Below are positions 25,054 to 33,859 of a stretch of DNA of 64,000 nt, piece by piece. Below the pieces are notes generated by a model. That model worked only from the letters and a program-made list of their open reading frames with translations. It was not told where the DNA came from and did no database searches. The stretch is taken from NCBI GenBank assembly GCA_036677445.1, contig JAVBWI010000023.1, positions 318,237 to 382,236 on the forward strand. Direction: 5' to 3'. Source of the DNA: JAVBWI01 sp036677445 (GTDB lineage: Bacteria; Bacillota; Clostridia; Christensenellales; CAG-138). A program made the position numbers and the translations under genes. Numbering within the stretch: the stretch's first letter is position 1; each line of letters starts with the position of its first letter.

Positions 25054-25710
25054 TCAATCCTTGCGCCTGTTGGCGGCAGGCTGCATCAGCGCGCGCCATG
25101 TCGCGCAGTCGGCCTCCCCCGTCACCGGCAGACGCCGCAAATTCTGAAACCGCCGCACATCCGCCGCGGTGGCGGCCGAAAAGCAGCCGGTCAGGCCTCC
25201 CTCGGCCATGCCGTGCAGCAGCAGCGCATCCTGCAGCACAAACACATGAACGCCCCGCGCGCCTTGCCGCAAAGAGGGATATCCGCCGCGTATGCAGGCA
25301 GGCTGCGCAATTTGCTTTTCCACATGCAGCCAGCCGGGCGTTGTAAAAAGCGGCTCCACGCGGTCAAAGCCGCAGCGCTCAAGCGCCAAGCTGGCAAGGC
25401 GCATCTGCTCTTCCGGATCGAGCTTGTGGCCGATGTCGAACGCAAGCCCGGCATAATGGGCGGACTGCCCTGTATGCGCCCCTTCCCCCAAACGGCGGAA
25501 CGCATAGCGGACCGTATGCGGCGCGGCAAGCGCAAGCAGCGTTTGGAGCGCGTCCAGCGCGCGCAGGTCGCTCCACAATATGCCCGAAACACTTCGCCCG
25601 CGCAATGCGCGCACAGTAAGCAGGCCGTGTTTCGTTCCCGGTATGGGATCGTCCGGCATCGGATTTTCCATGATCCATTCCCCCAACCGCGGATCGAACA
25701 CATAGACCAT
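25054..25710 (-). CDS. M15-family peptidase with C-terminal peptidoglycan-binding domain
   Basis: A 218-aa protein that probably cleaves D-amino-acid-containing wall peptides. The catalytic domain has the M15 signature SAHYAGLAFDIG (zinc His and Asp) and a third ligand in WLHVEKQ. Residues 150-215 form a PG_binding_1-type repeat (YPSLRQGARGVHVFVLQDAL, then RFQNLRRLPVTGEAD). The start at 25710 (GTG-rich GGGGGTGG 10 nt upstream) gives no signal peptide. The frame is open to 25806, where an extra 32 residues are possible but also do not look like a good export signal. Confidence 0.8.
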   Translation of the reverse strand: MVYVFDPRLGEWIMENPMPDDPIPGTKHGLLTVRALRGRSVSGILWSDLRALDALQTLLALAAPHTVRYAFRRLGEGAHTGQSAHYAGLAFDIGHKLDPEEQMRLASLALERCGFDRVEPLFTTPGWLHVEKQIAQPACIRGGYPSLRQGARGVHVFVLQDALLLHGMAEGGLTGCFSAATAADVRRFQNLRRLPVTGEADCATWRALMQPAANRRKD

Positions 25711-25876
25711 GCTTGCCGCCACCCCCTGCCTTGATTGTCCGCACCTGTTTTCAATGTATGACCCGTTTGCTGTAAGGGTGAAAGCGCGCCGCGTAAACAA
25801 AACCAACAGCTATATCTCAGCAAACTTTACAAGCGCAAAAATCGCAGCAATGCGATGAAAGTCCCAAGCTGAAAAC

Positions 25877-25905
25877 TTGCGCAAACCTATAGGGCGCGGT
25901 ATAAT
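25877..25905 (+). promoter_or_regulatory. Promoter of the serA-like operon
   Basis: TTGCGC, 17 bp, TATAAT. It leaves a leader of about 150 nt before ATG 26061, in which a terminator-like hairpin lies. Confidence 0.75.
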
Positions 25906-26003
25906 ACTACTACTGCATTTATGTGTGGGAGGATGGCCTTTTGATCGATTTGCGCCACTTTAGGGCGTACCTAATACGTGATTTAGGCACATGTTTGAAT
26001 GTC

Positions 26004-26039
26004 ATATGCGCACGGTTGCCGTGCGATCATATAGTTTTT
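26004..26039 (+). terminator. Terminator-like hairpin in the leader of the serA-like gene
   Basis: ATATG-CGCACGG pairs with CCGTGCG-(AT)-CATAT around a 3-base loop, followed by AGTTTTT. It sits 22 nt before the start codon and downstream of the promoter, so it could attenuate transcription of the serine-pathway operon. No known riboswitch or T-box motif is visible upstream of it. Confidence 0.5.
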
Positions 26040-26060
26040 ACAGAGAGGTATGAAAGGGGT

Positions 26061-27239
26061 ATGCACCATATACTGACGCTCAACGCCATTTCGGATGCCA
26101 TTTATGAAGCGTTGACACCCGACCGCTATGTGATTTCCGATCATGAGCCGGATCCCGTTGCCATACTCGTACGCAGCGCAGATTGCCGAGAGAGACCGTT
26201 CAACCGCAGTCTGCTCGCGGTTGCCCGCGCCGGCGCAGGCGTGAATAACATCCCCGTATCCCAGTGTACGGATGCTGCCGTTGCGGTGTTCAATACGCCG
26301 GGTGCAAACGCCAACGCCGTGAAGGAGCTGGCGCTTTGTTGTATGTTGCTTGCTTCGCGCAATGTAATGGAAGGCATTGCCTGGGCAAACGGCCTGCAGG
26401 GCGACGATATTCCCATGCAGGTGGAGCAGGGCAAGCGCCAGTTTGTGGGGCATGAGCTTTCGGGCAAGACGCTCGCCGTCATAGGCCTGGGCGCCATCGG
26501 CGTCATGGTCGCAAACGATGCGCACGCCATAGGCATGCGCGTGATCGGCTATGATCCGTTTATTTCGGTGGAACATGCCTGGGGGCTTTCGCGCGCGATC
26601 TGCCGCGGCGGCTCTCTGGAGGAAATACTGCCGCAGTGCGATTATGTGAGCATTCACGTACCGCTGATGGAGCAGACGCGTCAGTTCATCAACGCGCGCG
26701 TGTTGTCCATGCTAAAGCCAGGCGCTATGCTGTTGAACCTTGCCCGCGGGGAACTGGTGGATATTCCCGCGCTGCTTTGTGCCATCGACGCAGGTACGGT
26801 ATCCCAGTATGTGACGGATTTCCCGGATGCCGCACTGCTCAACAGGCCCGGCGTCATCTGCGTGCCGCATCTTGGCGCGACTACGCCCGAAAGCGAAGAA
26901 AACTGCGCGCGCATGGCGGCGCGCGAGCTGGATGAATATATTGCATTCGGCAATATTAACAACAGCGTCAATCTGCCGCAATGCGTAATGGCGCCCTCGG
27001 GCAGTTATCGGGTGTGCGCCCTGCACCGCAACATTACCAACATGGTAGGACAAATCACCGCTAAAATTGCCGCAGCGGACTGCAATATTGCCAATATGAT
27101 CAACAAAAGCCGTGGGGATATTGCATATTCCATACTGGATTTGGACAATCCCCTGCCCGAAGATGCGCTGCTGCATTTGAACGCCATTCAGGGCATGATG
27201 CGCGTACGCACCATCCACCTGCGGCAGGCGTCGCTGTAA
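26061..27239 (+). CDS. serA: D-3-phosphoglycerate dehydrogenase-like protein with ACT domain
   Basis: Predicted first enzyme of serine biosynthesis, oxidising 3-phosphoglycerate with NAD. It is 392 aa from ATG 26061 (AAAGGGGT upstream); the open frame extends to 25923 without supporting homology. The substrate domain carries RAGAGVNNIPV, the NAD fold has GLGAIGVMVAND, and LNLARGELVD and PHLGATTPESEENCA hold the catalytic Arg and His. The usual Glu of the DVF..EP segment is replaced in VTDFPDAALLNRPG, typical of this clostridial subgroup. Residues 320-392 form an ACT domain likely to sense serine. It precedes DUF1015 and aspartate kinase genes. Confidence 0.88.
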   Translation: MHHILTLNAISDAIYEALTPDRYVISDHEPDPVAILVRSADCRERPFNRSLLAVARAGAGVNNIPVSQCTDAAVAVFNTPGANANAVKELALCCMLLASRNVMEGIAWANGLQGDDIPMQVEQGKRQFVGHELSGKTLAVIGLGAIGVMVANDAHAIGMRVIGYDPFISVEHAWGLSRAICRGGSLEEILPQCDYVSIHVPLMEQTRQFINARVLSMLKPGAMLLNLARGELVDIPALLCAIDAGTVSQYVTDFPDAALLNRPGVICVPHLGATTPESEENCARMAARELDEYIAFGNINNSVNLPQCVMAPSGSYRVCALHRNITNMVGQITAKIAAADCNIANMINKSRGDIAYSILDLDNPLPEDALLHLNAIQGMMRVRTIHLRQASL

Positions 27240-27361
27240 CCCGGGCGGGCGGCGTTTTGAGCGGTATACCTGTAAACGGATACCGTTGTTTTGGAAATAC
27301 CATCGCCGACATGTGCGGAGTAAAGCATATTCCTTTGAAAAACACCAAGGAGGGAAAACCC

Positions 27362-28705
27362 ATGAGTCATTACCCCAATTCTATCGGTGTGCAGGTACCG
27401 GAAGTGCTGCTGCCCCGTGCAAACGCGGATTTTTCCAAATGGGCCGTGGTGGCGTGCGACCAGTTTACCTCACAGCCCGTCTACTGGGAGGAAGCCGCCG
27501 CCATCGCAGGCGACGCGCCTTCGACGCTCAACCTGATACTGCCCGAAGCATACCTCGGCAAGCCCGGCGAGGCCGAACGCATACACAACGTGAAGGAATG
27601 CATGCAACGGTATCTTGCCGACGGCATACTCGAAAAAAAGAAACCCGGTTTCGTGTTCGTTCGCCGCGAGGCGGAGGGTAAAGAGCGCATCGGCCTGGTG
27701 ATGGCGCTCGACCTGGAGCAGTACGATTACAACAAAGGCGCAGCCACGCTTATCCGCGCCACCGAAGGCACCATCGTGGACCGCATCCCGCCCCGGCTTC
27801 GCATCCGTCAGGGCGCGCCCATTGAATTGCCGCATATACTGGTACTCATCGATGACCCCGCCCGTACGGTCATTGAGCCGCTTCAAGAGTTGACCGGCAG
27901 CATGGAGCTTCTTTACGATACGGATTTGATGCTTGGTGGCGGGCATATTACGGGGCATCTCGTAAGCGCGCCGGCGCTCATCACAGAGGTGCTCGACGCG
28001 CTCACGGCGCTGACCGACGCTGCAGCCTTTGCGGCGAAATACGGTGAAGGCCGCGCGCCCCTTCTGTTCGCAATGGGCGACGGCAACCACTCCTTCGCCA
28101 CGGCTAAGGCGGCGTGGGAGGCTGTGAAAAAGGAACTGCCCGAGAGCGAATGGGAAACGCATCCCGCTCGCTATGCGCTGGTGGAGATCGAAAACGTACA
28201 CGACAAAGGCATTATATTTGAACCTATCCACAGGGTGGTTTTCGGCATAGAGCCAAAGAGCGCGCTGGAAAAGCTGCGCGCGCTGCTCGCGGCAGCAAAC
28301 GGCGGCGTTGAAATGGTGCTGTGCAGGGATCGCGATGAATTGGACGCTTTGCTCGCGCAGGGCCGGGAAGGCACGCATCTGCTGCCCTTCTTTTTTGGTA
28401 AAACATGCGGGCTGTACCGCGTTGCAAGCCCCGCGCAGCAGCTTTGCGTAGGGACCCTGCAGCAGGCGATTGACGCCATGCTCAAGGAAATTCCGGGCAG
28501 CGAGGTAGATTATATCCATGGTGCGGACGTGGTTGTGGAGCTTTGCCAGCGGCCCGACGCGCTCGGCTTCCTGCTGCCCGCCATGAAAAAAAGCGAACTG
28601 TTCCCCACCGTCGTATTCGACGGCGCACTCCCCCGCAAAACTTTCTCTATGGGCGAAGCCTGTGAAAAGAGATATTATATGGAATGCAGAAAAATTTTAC
28701 CGTGA
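27362..28705 (+). CDS. DUF1015 family protein
   Basis: A 447-aa cytoplasmic protein: GVQVPEVLLPRANADFSKWA at the start (VACDQFTSQPVYWEE follows), FVRREAEGKERIGLV, and the highly conserved MGDGNHSFATAKA around residue 238. ACCAAGGAGGG precedes ATG 27362. DUF1015 genes commonly sit beside phosphoglycerate dehydrogenase and phosphoserine aminotransferase genes in Firmicutes, which suggests a part in serine metabolism, but no activity is established. No serC is present in the window. Aspartate kinase begins 19 nt downstream, so all three are probably one operon. Confidence 0.88.
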   Translation: MSHYPNSIGVQVPEVLLPRANADFSKWAVVACDQFTSQPVYWEEAAAIAGDAPSTLNLILPEAYLGKPGEAERIHNVKECMQRYLADGILEKKKPGFVFVRREAEGKERIGLVMALDLEQYDYNKGAATLIRATEGTIVDRIPPRLRIRQGAPIELPHILVLIDDPARTVIEPLQELTGSMELLYDTDLMLGGGHITGHLVSAPALITEVLDALTALTDAAAFAAKYGEGRAPLLFAMGDGNHSFATAKAAWEAVKKELPESEWETHPARYALVEIENVHDKGIIFEPIHRVVFGIEPKSALEKLRALLAAANGGVEMVLCRDRDELDALLAQGREGTHLLPFFFGKTCGLYRVASPAQQLCVGTLQQAIDAMLKEIPGSEVDYIHGADVVVELCQRPDALGFLLPAMKKSELFPTVVFDGALPRKTFSMGEACEKRYYMECRKILP

Positions 28706-28724
28706 CGGAGGAATTAGGGAGATC

Positions 28725-30044
28725 ATGAAGGTAAAGGTTGCAAAGTTTGGCGGCAGTTCATTGGCGGACGCCGCGCAGTTTCGCAAGGTAAAGGCGATTA
28801 TGGAAGCCGATGAGGAGCGCCTGTTTGTGGTGCCCTCCGCTCCCGGCAAACGAACTTATACGGACGATAAGGTGACGGACCTTTTGTACCGTTGTCATAC
28901 GCTTGCCGCGGCCGGTGAACACTTCGAAGAGGTGTTTGATGTCATCGCCCAGCGATACATCGATATCGCGCAGGATCTGGGGCTCCATATGGATATCCGC
29001 CCCCACCTGCAGACCGTGTGGGTCGACATCAAGCATGGCGCCACCGCCGACTATGCAGCCAGCCGCGGTGAATACCTCAACGGCCTGCTGCTGTCGGATT
29101 ACCTGGGCTTCACGTTTGTAGACGCGGCGGAAATTATCCGTTTTACCGCGGAAGGCAAGTTCGATGCCGAAAGCACGCAGGCGCTGATGCAGCAAACCAT
29201 CGCCGGGAAGAAGCATATCACGGTGCCTGGCTTTTATGGCGCGCTGCCCGACGGCAGCATCAAGGTGTTCCCCCGCGGCGGGTCGGATATAACCGGCGCG
29301 ATCGTGGCGCGCGGCGTGGGAGCCGACCTTTATGAAAACTGGACGGACGTATCCGGCTTTTTGATGGCCGATCCGCGCATCGTAAAGGACCCCCTGCCCA
29401 TACGCACCATCACCTATTCCGAGCTTCGCGAGCTTGCATATATGGGCGCCACCGTACTGCATGAGGATTCCATATTCCCTGTGCGGCAGGCCTGCATCCC
29501 CATCAATGTACGCAACACCAACGCGCCCGCGGAGGACGGCACGCTCATCATCCCCGACAGCGAGGGCGCCGCGCTCGGCGGCAAGCTCACGGGCATTGCG
29601 GGCCGGTGCGGTTTTACCGTCATCGCCATTGCCAAGGACAACATGCACAGTGAGGTCGGCTTTGGATACAAGGTGCTTTCCGTACTGAAAAAGCACGGTA
29701 TTTCCTTCGAGCATATCCCTACCGGCATAGACACCATGTCCGTGGTGCTCGCCGATGCGCAACTGCAGGGCAAGCGCAAGGCCGTAATAGACGAGCTGAT
29801 GGCAGTCTGCGATTCCGACAGCGTAGAGGTGCAGGATAATCTGGCGCTCATCGCCACCGTAGGACGCGGCATGGTGCACTCCATCGGCATTGCCGCCAAG
29901 CTCTTCGGCGCTTTGGCGCGGGCGGGCGTGAACATCCGCATGATCGACCAGGGTTCGAGTGAGATGAACATCATCGTGGGCGTGGAAAGCGACGAATTTG
30001 AGACCGCCATGCGTGCAATTCACGAAGCGTTTAAGAACGGCTGA
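28725..30044 (+). CDS. Aspartate kinase
   Basis: A 439-aa monofunctional enzyme that phosphorylates aspartate, opening the lysine/threonine/methionine pathway. KFGGSS is at residues 7-12. The substrate region VFPRGGSDITGAIVARG and YENWTDVSGF are typical. Two ACT domains occupy the last 130 residues (LTGIAGRCGFTVIAI and LALIATVGRGM...AGVNIRMIDQG). The start at 28725 has a GAGG-type site. The protein is of the longer, ThrA/LysC-class type rather than the short clostridial LysC. The rest of the pathway (asd, dapA, dapB) lies at 43.5-46.7 kb. Confidence 0.94.
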   Translation: MKVKVAKFGGSSLADAAQFRKVKAIMEADEERLFVVPSAPGKRTYTDDKVTDLLYRCHTLAAAGEHFEEVFDVIAQRYIDIAQDLGLHMDIRPHLQTVWVDIKHGATADYAASRGEYLNGLLLSDYLGFTFVDAAEIIRFTAEGKFDAESTQALMQQTIAGKKHITVPGFYGALPDGSIKVFPRGGSDITGAIVARGVGADLYENWTDVSGFLMADPRIVKDPLPIRTITYSELRELAYMGATVLHEDSIFPVRQACIPINVRNTNAPAEDGTLIIPDSEGAALGGKLTGIAGRCGFTVIAIAKDNMHSEVGFGYKVLSVLKKHGISFEHIPTGIDTMSVVLADAQLQGKRKAVIDELMAVCDSDSVEVQDNLALIATVGRGMVHSIGIAAKLFGALARAGVNIRMIDQGSSEMNIIVGVESDEFETAMRAIHEAFKNG

Positions 30045-30060
30045 GTCCTGGGCCACTGAA

Positions 30061-30212
30061 AAAGCCCTGCGGGGTTTTGTGAGGCCACTGACAAAGTCCT
30101 TCGGACTTTATCAGTGGAGTATCTGCAGGTTAGAATGCCGCTCATGGCGGCATTCTCCCACAAATTCGGCGAGTGAATCGCCGAATTTGAATAACTGTGG
30201 GGGATTTCGATC
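30061..30212 (+). repeat. 3'-UTR hairpin composite, copy 1 (family b)
   Basis: Starting about 40 nt after the aspartate kinase stop are three hairpins in fixed order. I: CCACTGA-c-AAAGTCC with GGACTTT-a-TCAGTGG (30085-30117). II: AGAATGCCGC with GCGGCATTCT (30132-30156). III: CAAATTCGGCG with CGCCGAATTTG (30161-30189). A short GGGAT/ATCCC hairpin follows. The linker containing CTGCAGGTTAGAATG matches copies at 32.5 and 38.2 kb. Confidence 0.8.
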
Positions 30213-30263
30213 CCTCACACCCCTGATAAGGAGTTTGTCGACGGATTTTCCTGTAGGTGAAAA

Positions 30264-30300
30264 GGGACTGCCTCAGCTCAAAGCTGAGACAGCCCCTTTT
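30264..30300 (+). terminator. Terminator between convergent genes
   Basis: GGGACTG-c-CTCAGCT pairs with AGCTGAG-a-CAGCCCC around a 3-base loop and is followed by TTTTGTTT. Confidence 0.8.
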
Positions 30301-30328
30301 GTTTCCCTATATATGCTTTTTTATTGCT

Positions 30329-31252
30329 TCAACGCACATCCGTATCCTGTACCGTATCCGGCACAGCCGGCTGCGTACGCTTCGTGCGCTTGAAATTATC
30401 CTTATAAAACAGCGCGGCGCCTGATAATATGACTGCTCCGCCAATCAATGTGGACGGCCCGGGTATCTCTCCCGCCAGCAGCGCGCCCCACAACGAGGCC
30501 ATAAACGGGAGAGTAAACATATAGTTGCTTGTATAGGATGTTTTCTGCGCCTTGGACAGCGCAACCGTCCATGTCACATACCCCACGGCGCTGCTCAATA
30601 CGCCCAGTATCCCGAGATAGACGAACTGAATGGGAGGAGCGCTTTGAATCTCCGTAATGGCGGCCGGTGAGAATACCGCCAGCATCAGCGTACCGGCAAA
30701 AATGCTGTATATGGATGTCTGCAGCGGTGAATATATCATAGACAGCTTGCGCTGGAGAAGATTATAGCCGCTTAAAAGAATTGCGCCGATCGCCAGCCAC
30801 AGTACGCCGCCATTCGCATCAAAGGTAACGCCTATGAACAGCAGCAGCAATATGCCGGCGAATTCAATGGCAACAGCGGCCCACTGGTACGCCTTGAGAT
30901 GTTCCTTATAAAAAAATTGCGCAAGCAGTGCGGTAATGACCGGCACGCTGGTAAGCACCACGCTGCCTGTTGCCGCGGTCACCAGGCGGGATCCCAGATT
31001 GAAAACGATCATATACAGGAAAAAACCGGCCGCGCCCGCTGCGAAAAACCAGGGAATATCCTTCCGTTTTGGAGGCCTGATCTTTGCGATCAGAGCAAAA
31101 GGCAGCAGTGAAAGCGAGGCAACCCCGTAGCGCACAAATGCGAACGCAAACGGTGAAAAGTGCTGCAGCGCCAGCCGCGTGAGCACATAAGTCAGGGACC
31201 ATAAGACAATTGTTATGATCGCATAAATATGAAAGGAACCTTTGAGTTTCAC
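30329..31252 (-). CDS. EamA/DMT-family transporter
   Basis: A 307-aa drug/metabolite exporter-type membrane protein with ten helices and two EamA repeats (first: IVLWSLTYVLTRLALQHFSP, then FVRYGVASLSLLPFAL; second from GAILLSGYNLLQRKLSMIYS). GTG 31252 is chosen because GGGAGG lies 8 nt before it; ATG at 31282, 10 codons upstream, lacks a site. The substrate is unknown; amino acids or small metabolites are usual. It converges on the aspartate kinase gene. Confidence 0.88.
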   Translation of the reverse strand: MKLKGSFHIYAIITIVLWSLTYVLTRLALQHFSPFAFAFVRYGVASLSLLPFALIAKIRPPKRKDIPWFFAAGAAGFFLYMIVFNLGSRLVTAATGSVVLTSVPVITALLAQFFYKEHLKAYQWAAVAIEFAGILLLLFIGVTFDANGGVLWLAIGAILLSGYNLLQRKLSMIYSPLQTSIYSIFAGTLMLAVFSPAAITEIQSAPPIQFVYLGILGVLSSAVGYVTWTVALSKAQKTSYTSNYMFTLPFMASLWGALLAGEIPGPSTLIGGAVILSGAALFYKDNFKRTKRTQPAVPDTVQDTDVR

Positions 31253-31314
31253 CCGTACATCCTCCCAAAGAAAGGAGGACATATGTAGGCGCCCCTCTTC
31301 TTTTGCACGCATTA

Positions 31315-31342
31315 TTATAGCACAATATCGGCAGCGTGCAAC
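31315..31342 (-). promoter_or_regulatory. Promoter of the EamA gene
   Basis: Read leftward: TTGCAC (31342-31337), 16 bp, then TATAAT (31320-31315) preceded by TGC, an extended -10. Confidence 0.75.
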
Positions 31343-31501
31343 CCATCGAATATGCCAATTAATAATGGTGCGATGACAGCAAGTTATTGTCGTTTTATGT
31401 GTTGTATCATAAAACTGCGGGGCAAGGGTGATAAATTCAGGTTTTGTTGGGCATACTTTCAAATCATCGGAGTCTTTGGATGGGAAAGGAAGGAATGCCA
31501 A

Positions 31502-32518
31502 ATGTCCTTGAGCTTTGCCGGCCTGTTCGGCCGTGATGTAGGGATCGACCTGGGCACCGTAAACACCCTGATCGCCCGGCGCGATATGGGGATCGTGCTG
31601 CGGGAACCGAGCGCTATAGCGCTGGATCATGAAAAAAAAGTCGTCGCCATCGGCGACGACGCCATTCGTATGCTGGGGCGCACCCCCGGCGCCATTACGG
31701 TGGTGCATCCTCTGCAGGATGGCGTCGTGGCGGATTACCGGCTGTGCGAGGCGATGTTGCGCCACTTTATAGAAAAGGCCATGGGCCGCGCGGCGCGAAG
31801 GTTCGGCGTCCGGGCCGTATTGTGCGTACCCGGCTGCGTGACGGATGTGGAAAAACGCGCGTTGGAAGACGCCGCCCGCGGCGCGGGCGCGCATACCGCG
31901 TTTTTAATGGATGAGCCGGTCGCCGCGGCGATAGGCGCCGGGCTTCCCGTTGAGGAACCCGTCGGCTCGCTGGTGGTGGATATCGGCGGGGGCACGACCG
32001 ACGCGGCTGTTCTCGCTTTAGGCGGCGTTGTGCAAAAATGTTCGGTGCGCGCGGGGGGAACACATATCGACGCAGCCATCATGCAGCATATCCGCCAAAC
32101 ATATGGCATGACCATCGGCGCCCGCACCGCCGAGGATATCAAGCTTGAGATCGGCGCCGCGCTGCCGGGCTCCACACACACCATGCAGGTGCGCGGGCGG
32201 GATCTGTCTTCCGGACTCCCCCGTACGCTGGAGCTTGCCGCCATGGAAATTTACCGCGCCATACTGCCGCAGGTGCTCAATATACTTTCCTGTGTGCGCG
32301 ACGTGCTCGCCTGCACGCCGCCGGAGCTTGCCGCCGATATTTACGACCGCGGCATGTACCTGACGGGCGGCGGCGCGCTGCTCAACGGCATTACGGAATT
32401 CATTACCGCCGAGACCGGCGTAGCCGCTCATATCGCCCCGGAACCTCTGGATTGTGTTGCCCATGGCGCGCGTATCGCCGTAGAGAACCTTTCGTATTAC
32501 CGCAGCCGCGCGGTATAA
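31502..32518 (+). CDS. mreB: MreB/Mbl-family rod-shape protein
   Basis: Bacterial actin homologue of 338 aa that guides wall elongation. Nucleotide-binding motifs: DVGIDLGTVNTLI (phosphate 1), VVDIGGGTTDAAV (phosphate 2) and YLTGGGALLNGI (adenosine). Family landmarks VHPLQDGVVADY and FLMDEPVAAAIGAGLPV are conserved. AGGAAGGA precedes ATG 31502. The match is to MreB/Mbl but with several unusual substitutions (Cys in LCVPGCV). mreC begins 495 nt downstream with a separate promoter and a hairpin array between, so the mre cluster is split into two transcription units. Confidence 0.92.
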   Translation: MSLSFAGLFGRDVGIDLGTVNTLIARRDMGIVLREPSAIALDHEKKVVAIGDDAIRMLGRTPGAITVVHPLQDGVVADYRLCEAMLRHFIEKAMGRAARRFGVRAVLCVPGCVTDVEKRALEDAARGAGAHTAFLMDEPVAAAIGAGLPVEEPVGSLVVDIGGGTTDAAVLALGGVVQKCSVRAGGTHIDAAIMQHIRQTYGMTIGARTAEDIKLEIGAALPGSTHTMQVRGRDLSSGLPRTLELAAMEIYRAILPQVLNILSCVRDVLACTPPELAADIYDRGMYLTGGGALLNGITEFITAETGVAAHIAPEPLDCVAHGARIAVENLSYYRSRAV

Positions 32519-32526
32519 TCTTTGGC

Positions 32527-32785
32527 TGATGCCAAAGCCCTACGGGCTTTATCATCGGGTTTTCTGTAGGTTAAAATGCCGCTCATGGCGGCATTTTTCC
32601 GCCGATTTGACGCGCATGTCGTCAAATCGGACGGAAAGGGGATGTCGCGCTAAGTGCATACGCCGAATAATTATTCAAGCACTTAGTGCGACGGCCCGGG
32701 TTCGTGCCCCAAACGGGGCAAAATCGATCCGGTAGATCGATTTTAGAACCCTGTTTCCTTTTGCATTATGCATTGAAAATGCTTA
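32527..32785 (+). repeat. 3'-UTR hairpin array, copy 2 (family b) with extra hairpins
   Basis: This begins 9 nt after the MreB stop. Hairpin I: GATG-cc-AAAGCCC with GGGCTTT-at-CATC (32528-32556). II: AAATGCCGC with GCGGCATTT (32574-32596). III: CCGATTTGACG with CGTCAAATCGG, loop CGCATGT (32602-32630). Then come a 14-bp stem around GTCGCGCTAAGTGC, TGCCCC/GGGGCA, AAATCGATC/GATCGATTT, and a GCATT...AATGC stem near 32763-32789. No gene lies in 32519-33013. Confidence 0.8.
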
Positions 32786-32880
32786 ATGCGATCCCCCACA
32801 CCCCCAAGGCAAGGGAGAGGGCAGACTGGCCCTTTACAATGCCGATTATGACCACCATGTAAACCTTTTACCTGCCTGTC

Positions 32881-32908
32881 TTGCGGTGGATATCCCGTAT
32901 GTTATAAT
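32881..32908 (+). promoter_or_regulatory. Promoter of mreC-mreD-mrdA
   Basis: TTGCGG, 16 bp, TATAAT, about 105 nt before the mreC start. Confidence 0.7.
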
Positions 32909-33013
32909 AGTTAGGATGATGGGCAAGCCATGCTTGGCCCGTTAATCCGAGTTGCCGGGCATCGCGGCGCCCAATGCGCTGCCAATGTTTCGGGCCATTC
33001 CCGGAGGAAGCGG

Positions 33014-33859
33014 ATGCGGAACCTTTTTAAAAACAAGCCCCTGCTGATTGCGCTGATAGCTGTTTTGCTGCTGGCGCTACTTGCAGTGCTTACATCCGGC
33101 GACCGCACGCTTTCTTTTGTTGAGAGCACCGTGGGTACGGTCCTGCAGCCTGTACAGGGCTTCGCTTCGCGCGCGTCGGACGCCATTATCGATTTTGTGG
33201 AAAATGTGTTCAATACTACCGAAGCGGACCTGGAGAACCAGCAGCTCAAGGTATATGTATCGCAGCTTGAGCAAAGCCTTAACGAAATGGACTCCCTGCG
33301 GGCGGAAAACGAGCGTTTAAAGTCGCTGCTTGCTTTTGCGAACAGTACGCCGGACCTCACTTACGTATCCGGAACGATCATCGGCCGCAGCCAGGGTATT
33401 TGGTTTGACACCTTCACGATCAATGTCGGCCGCAGCCAGGGCGTGGAAAAAAATATGCCCGTGGTGAATGCGGACGGCCTGGTTGGGCGTATAAGCGAAG
33501 TTGGCGCCACATGGAGCAAGGTGATCGCGCTCATCGACTCCAGCATGAATGTAAGCGTGATGGTGGAACGTACGCGCGACAGCGGTATGGTGCGGGGTCT
33601 GCTGCAGGCCGGAAACTCTTCCGACACGCTGGAGCTTTACTACCTTCCTTCGGACAGCGACCTGATGCCCGGGGATAAAATCGTCACCAGCGGTATCGGC
33701 GGCCTGTACCCTAAAGGGCTGATCGTGGGGGATGTGACCGAGGTCAGCCGTTCGAGCGACACACAAAGCAACGCCGTCGTGAGGCCATCGGTGGATTTCC
33801 GGCATATTGAAGAACTGATGGTGGTGGTGGGCATGCCCACCGCGGAGGAGGGCGCATGA
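33014..33859 (+). CDS. mreC: Rod-shape-determining protein MreC
   Basis: A 281-aa membrane-anchored scaffold linking MreB to periplasmic-side wall synthases. One N-terminal membrane helix (residues 9-28), then a coiled-coil (ADLENQQLKVYVSQLEQSL, LRAENERLKSLLAF) and the beta-rich MreC domain (GTIIGRSQGIWFDTFTINVG, VVNADGLVGRISEVG, KIVTSGIGGLYPKGL). CCGGAGGAAG precedes ATG 33014. The last codons overlap the mreD start. Confidence 0.95.
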   Translation: MRNLFKNKPLLIALIAVLLLALLAVLTSGDRTLSFVESTVGTVLQPVQGFASRASDAIIDFVENVFNTTEADLENQQLKVYVSQLEQSLNEMDSLRAENERLKSLLAFANSTPDLTYVSGTIIGRSQGIWFDTFTINVGRSQGVEKNMPVVNADGLVGRISEVGATWSKVIALIDSSMNVSVMVERTRDSGMVRGLLQAGNSSDTLELYYLPSDSDLMPGDKIVTSGIGGLYPKGLIVGDVTEVSRSSDTQSNAVVRPSVDFRHIEELMVVVGMPTAEEGA

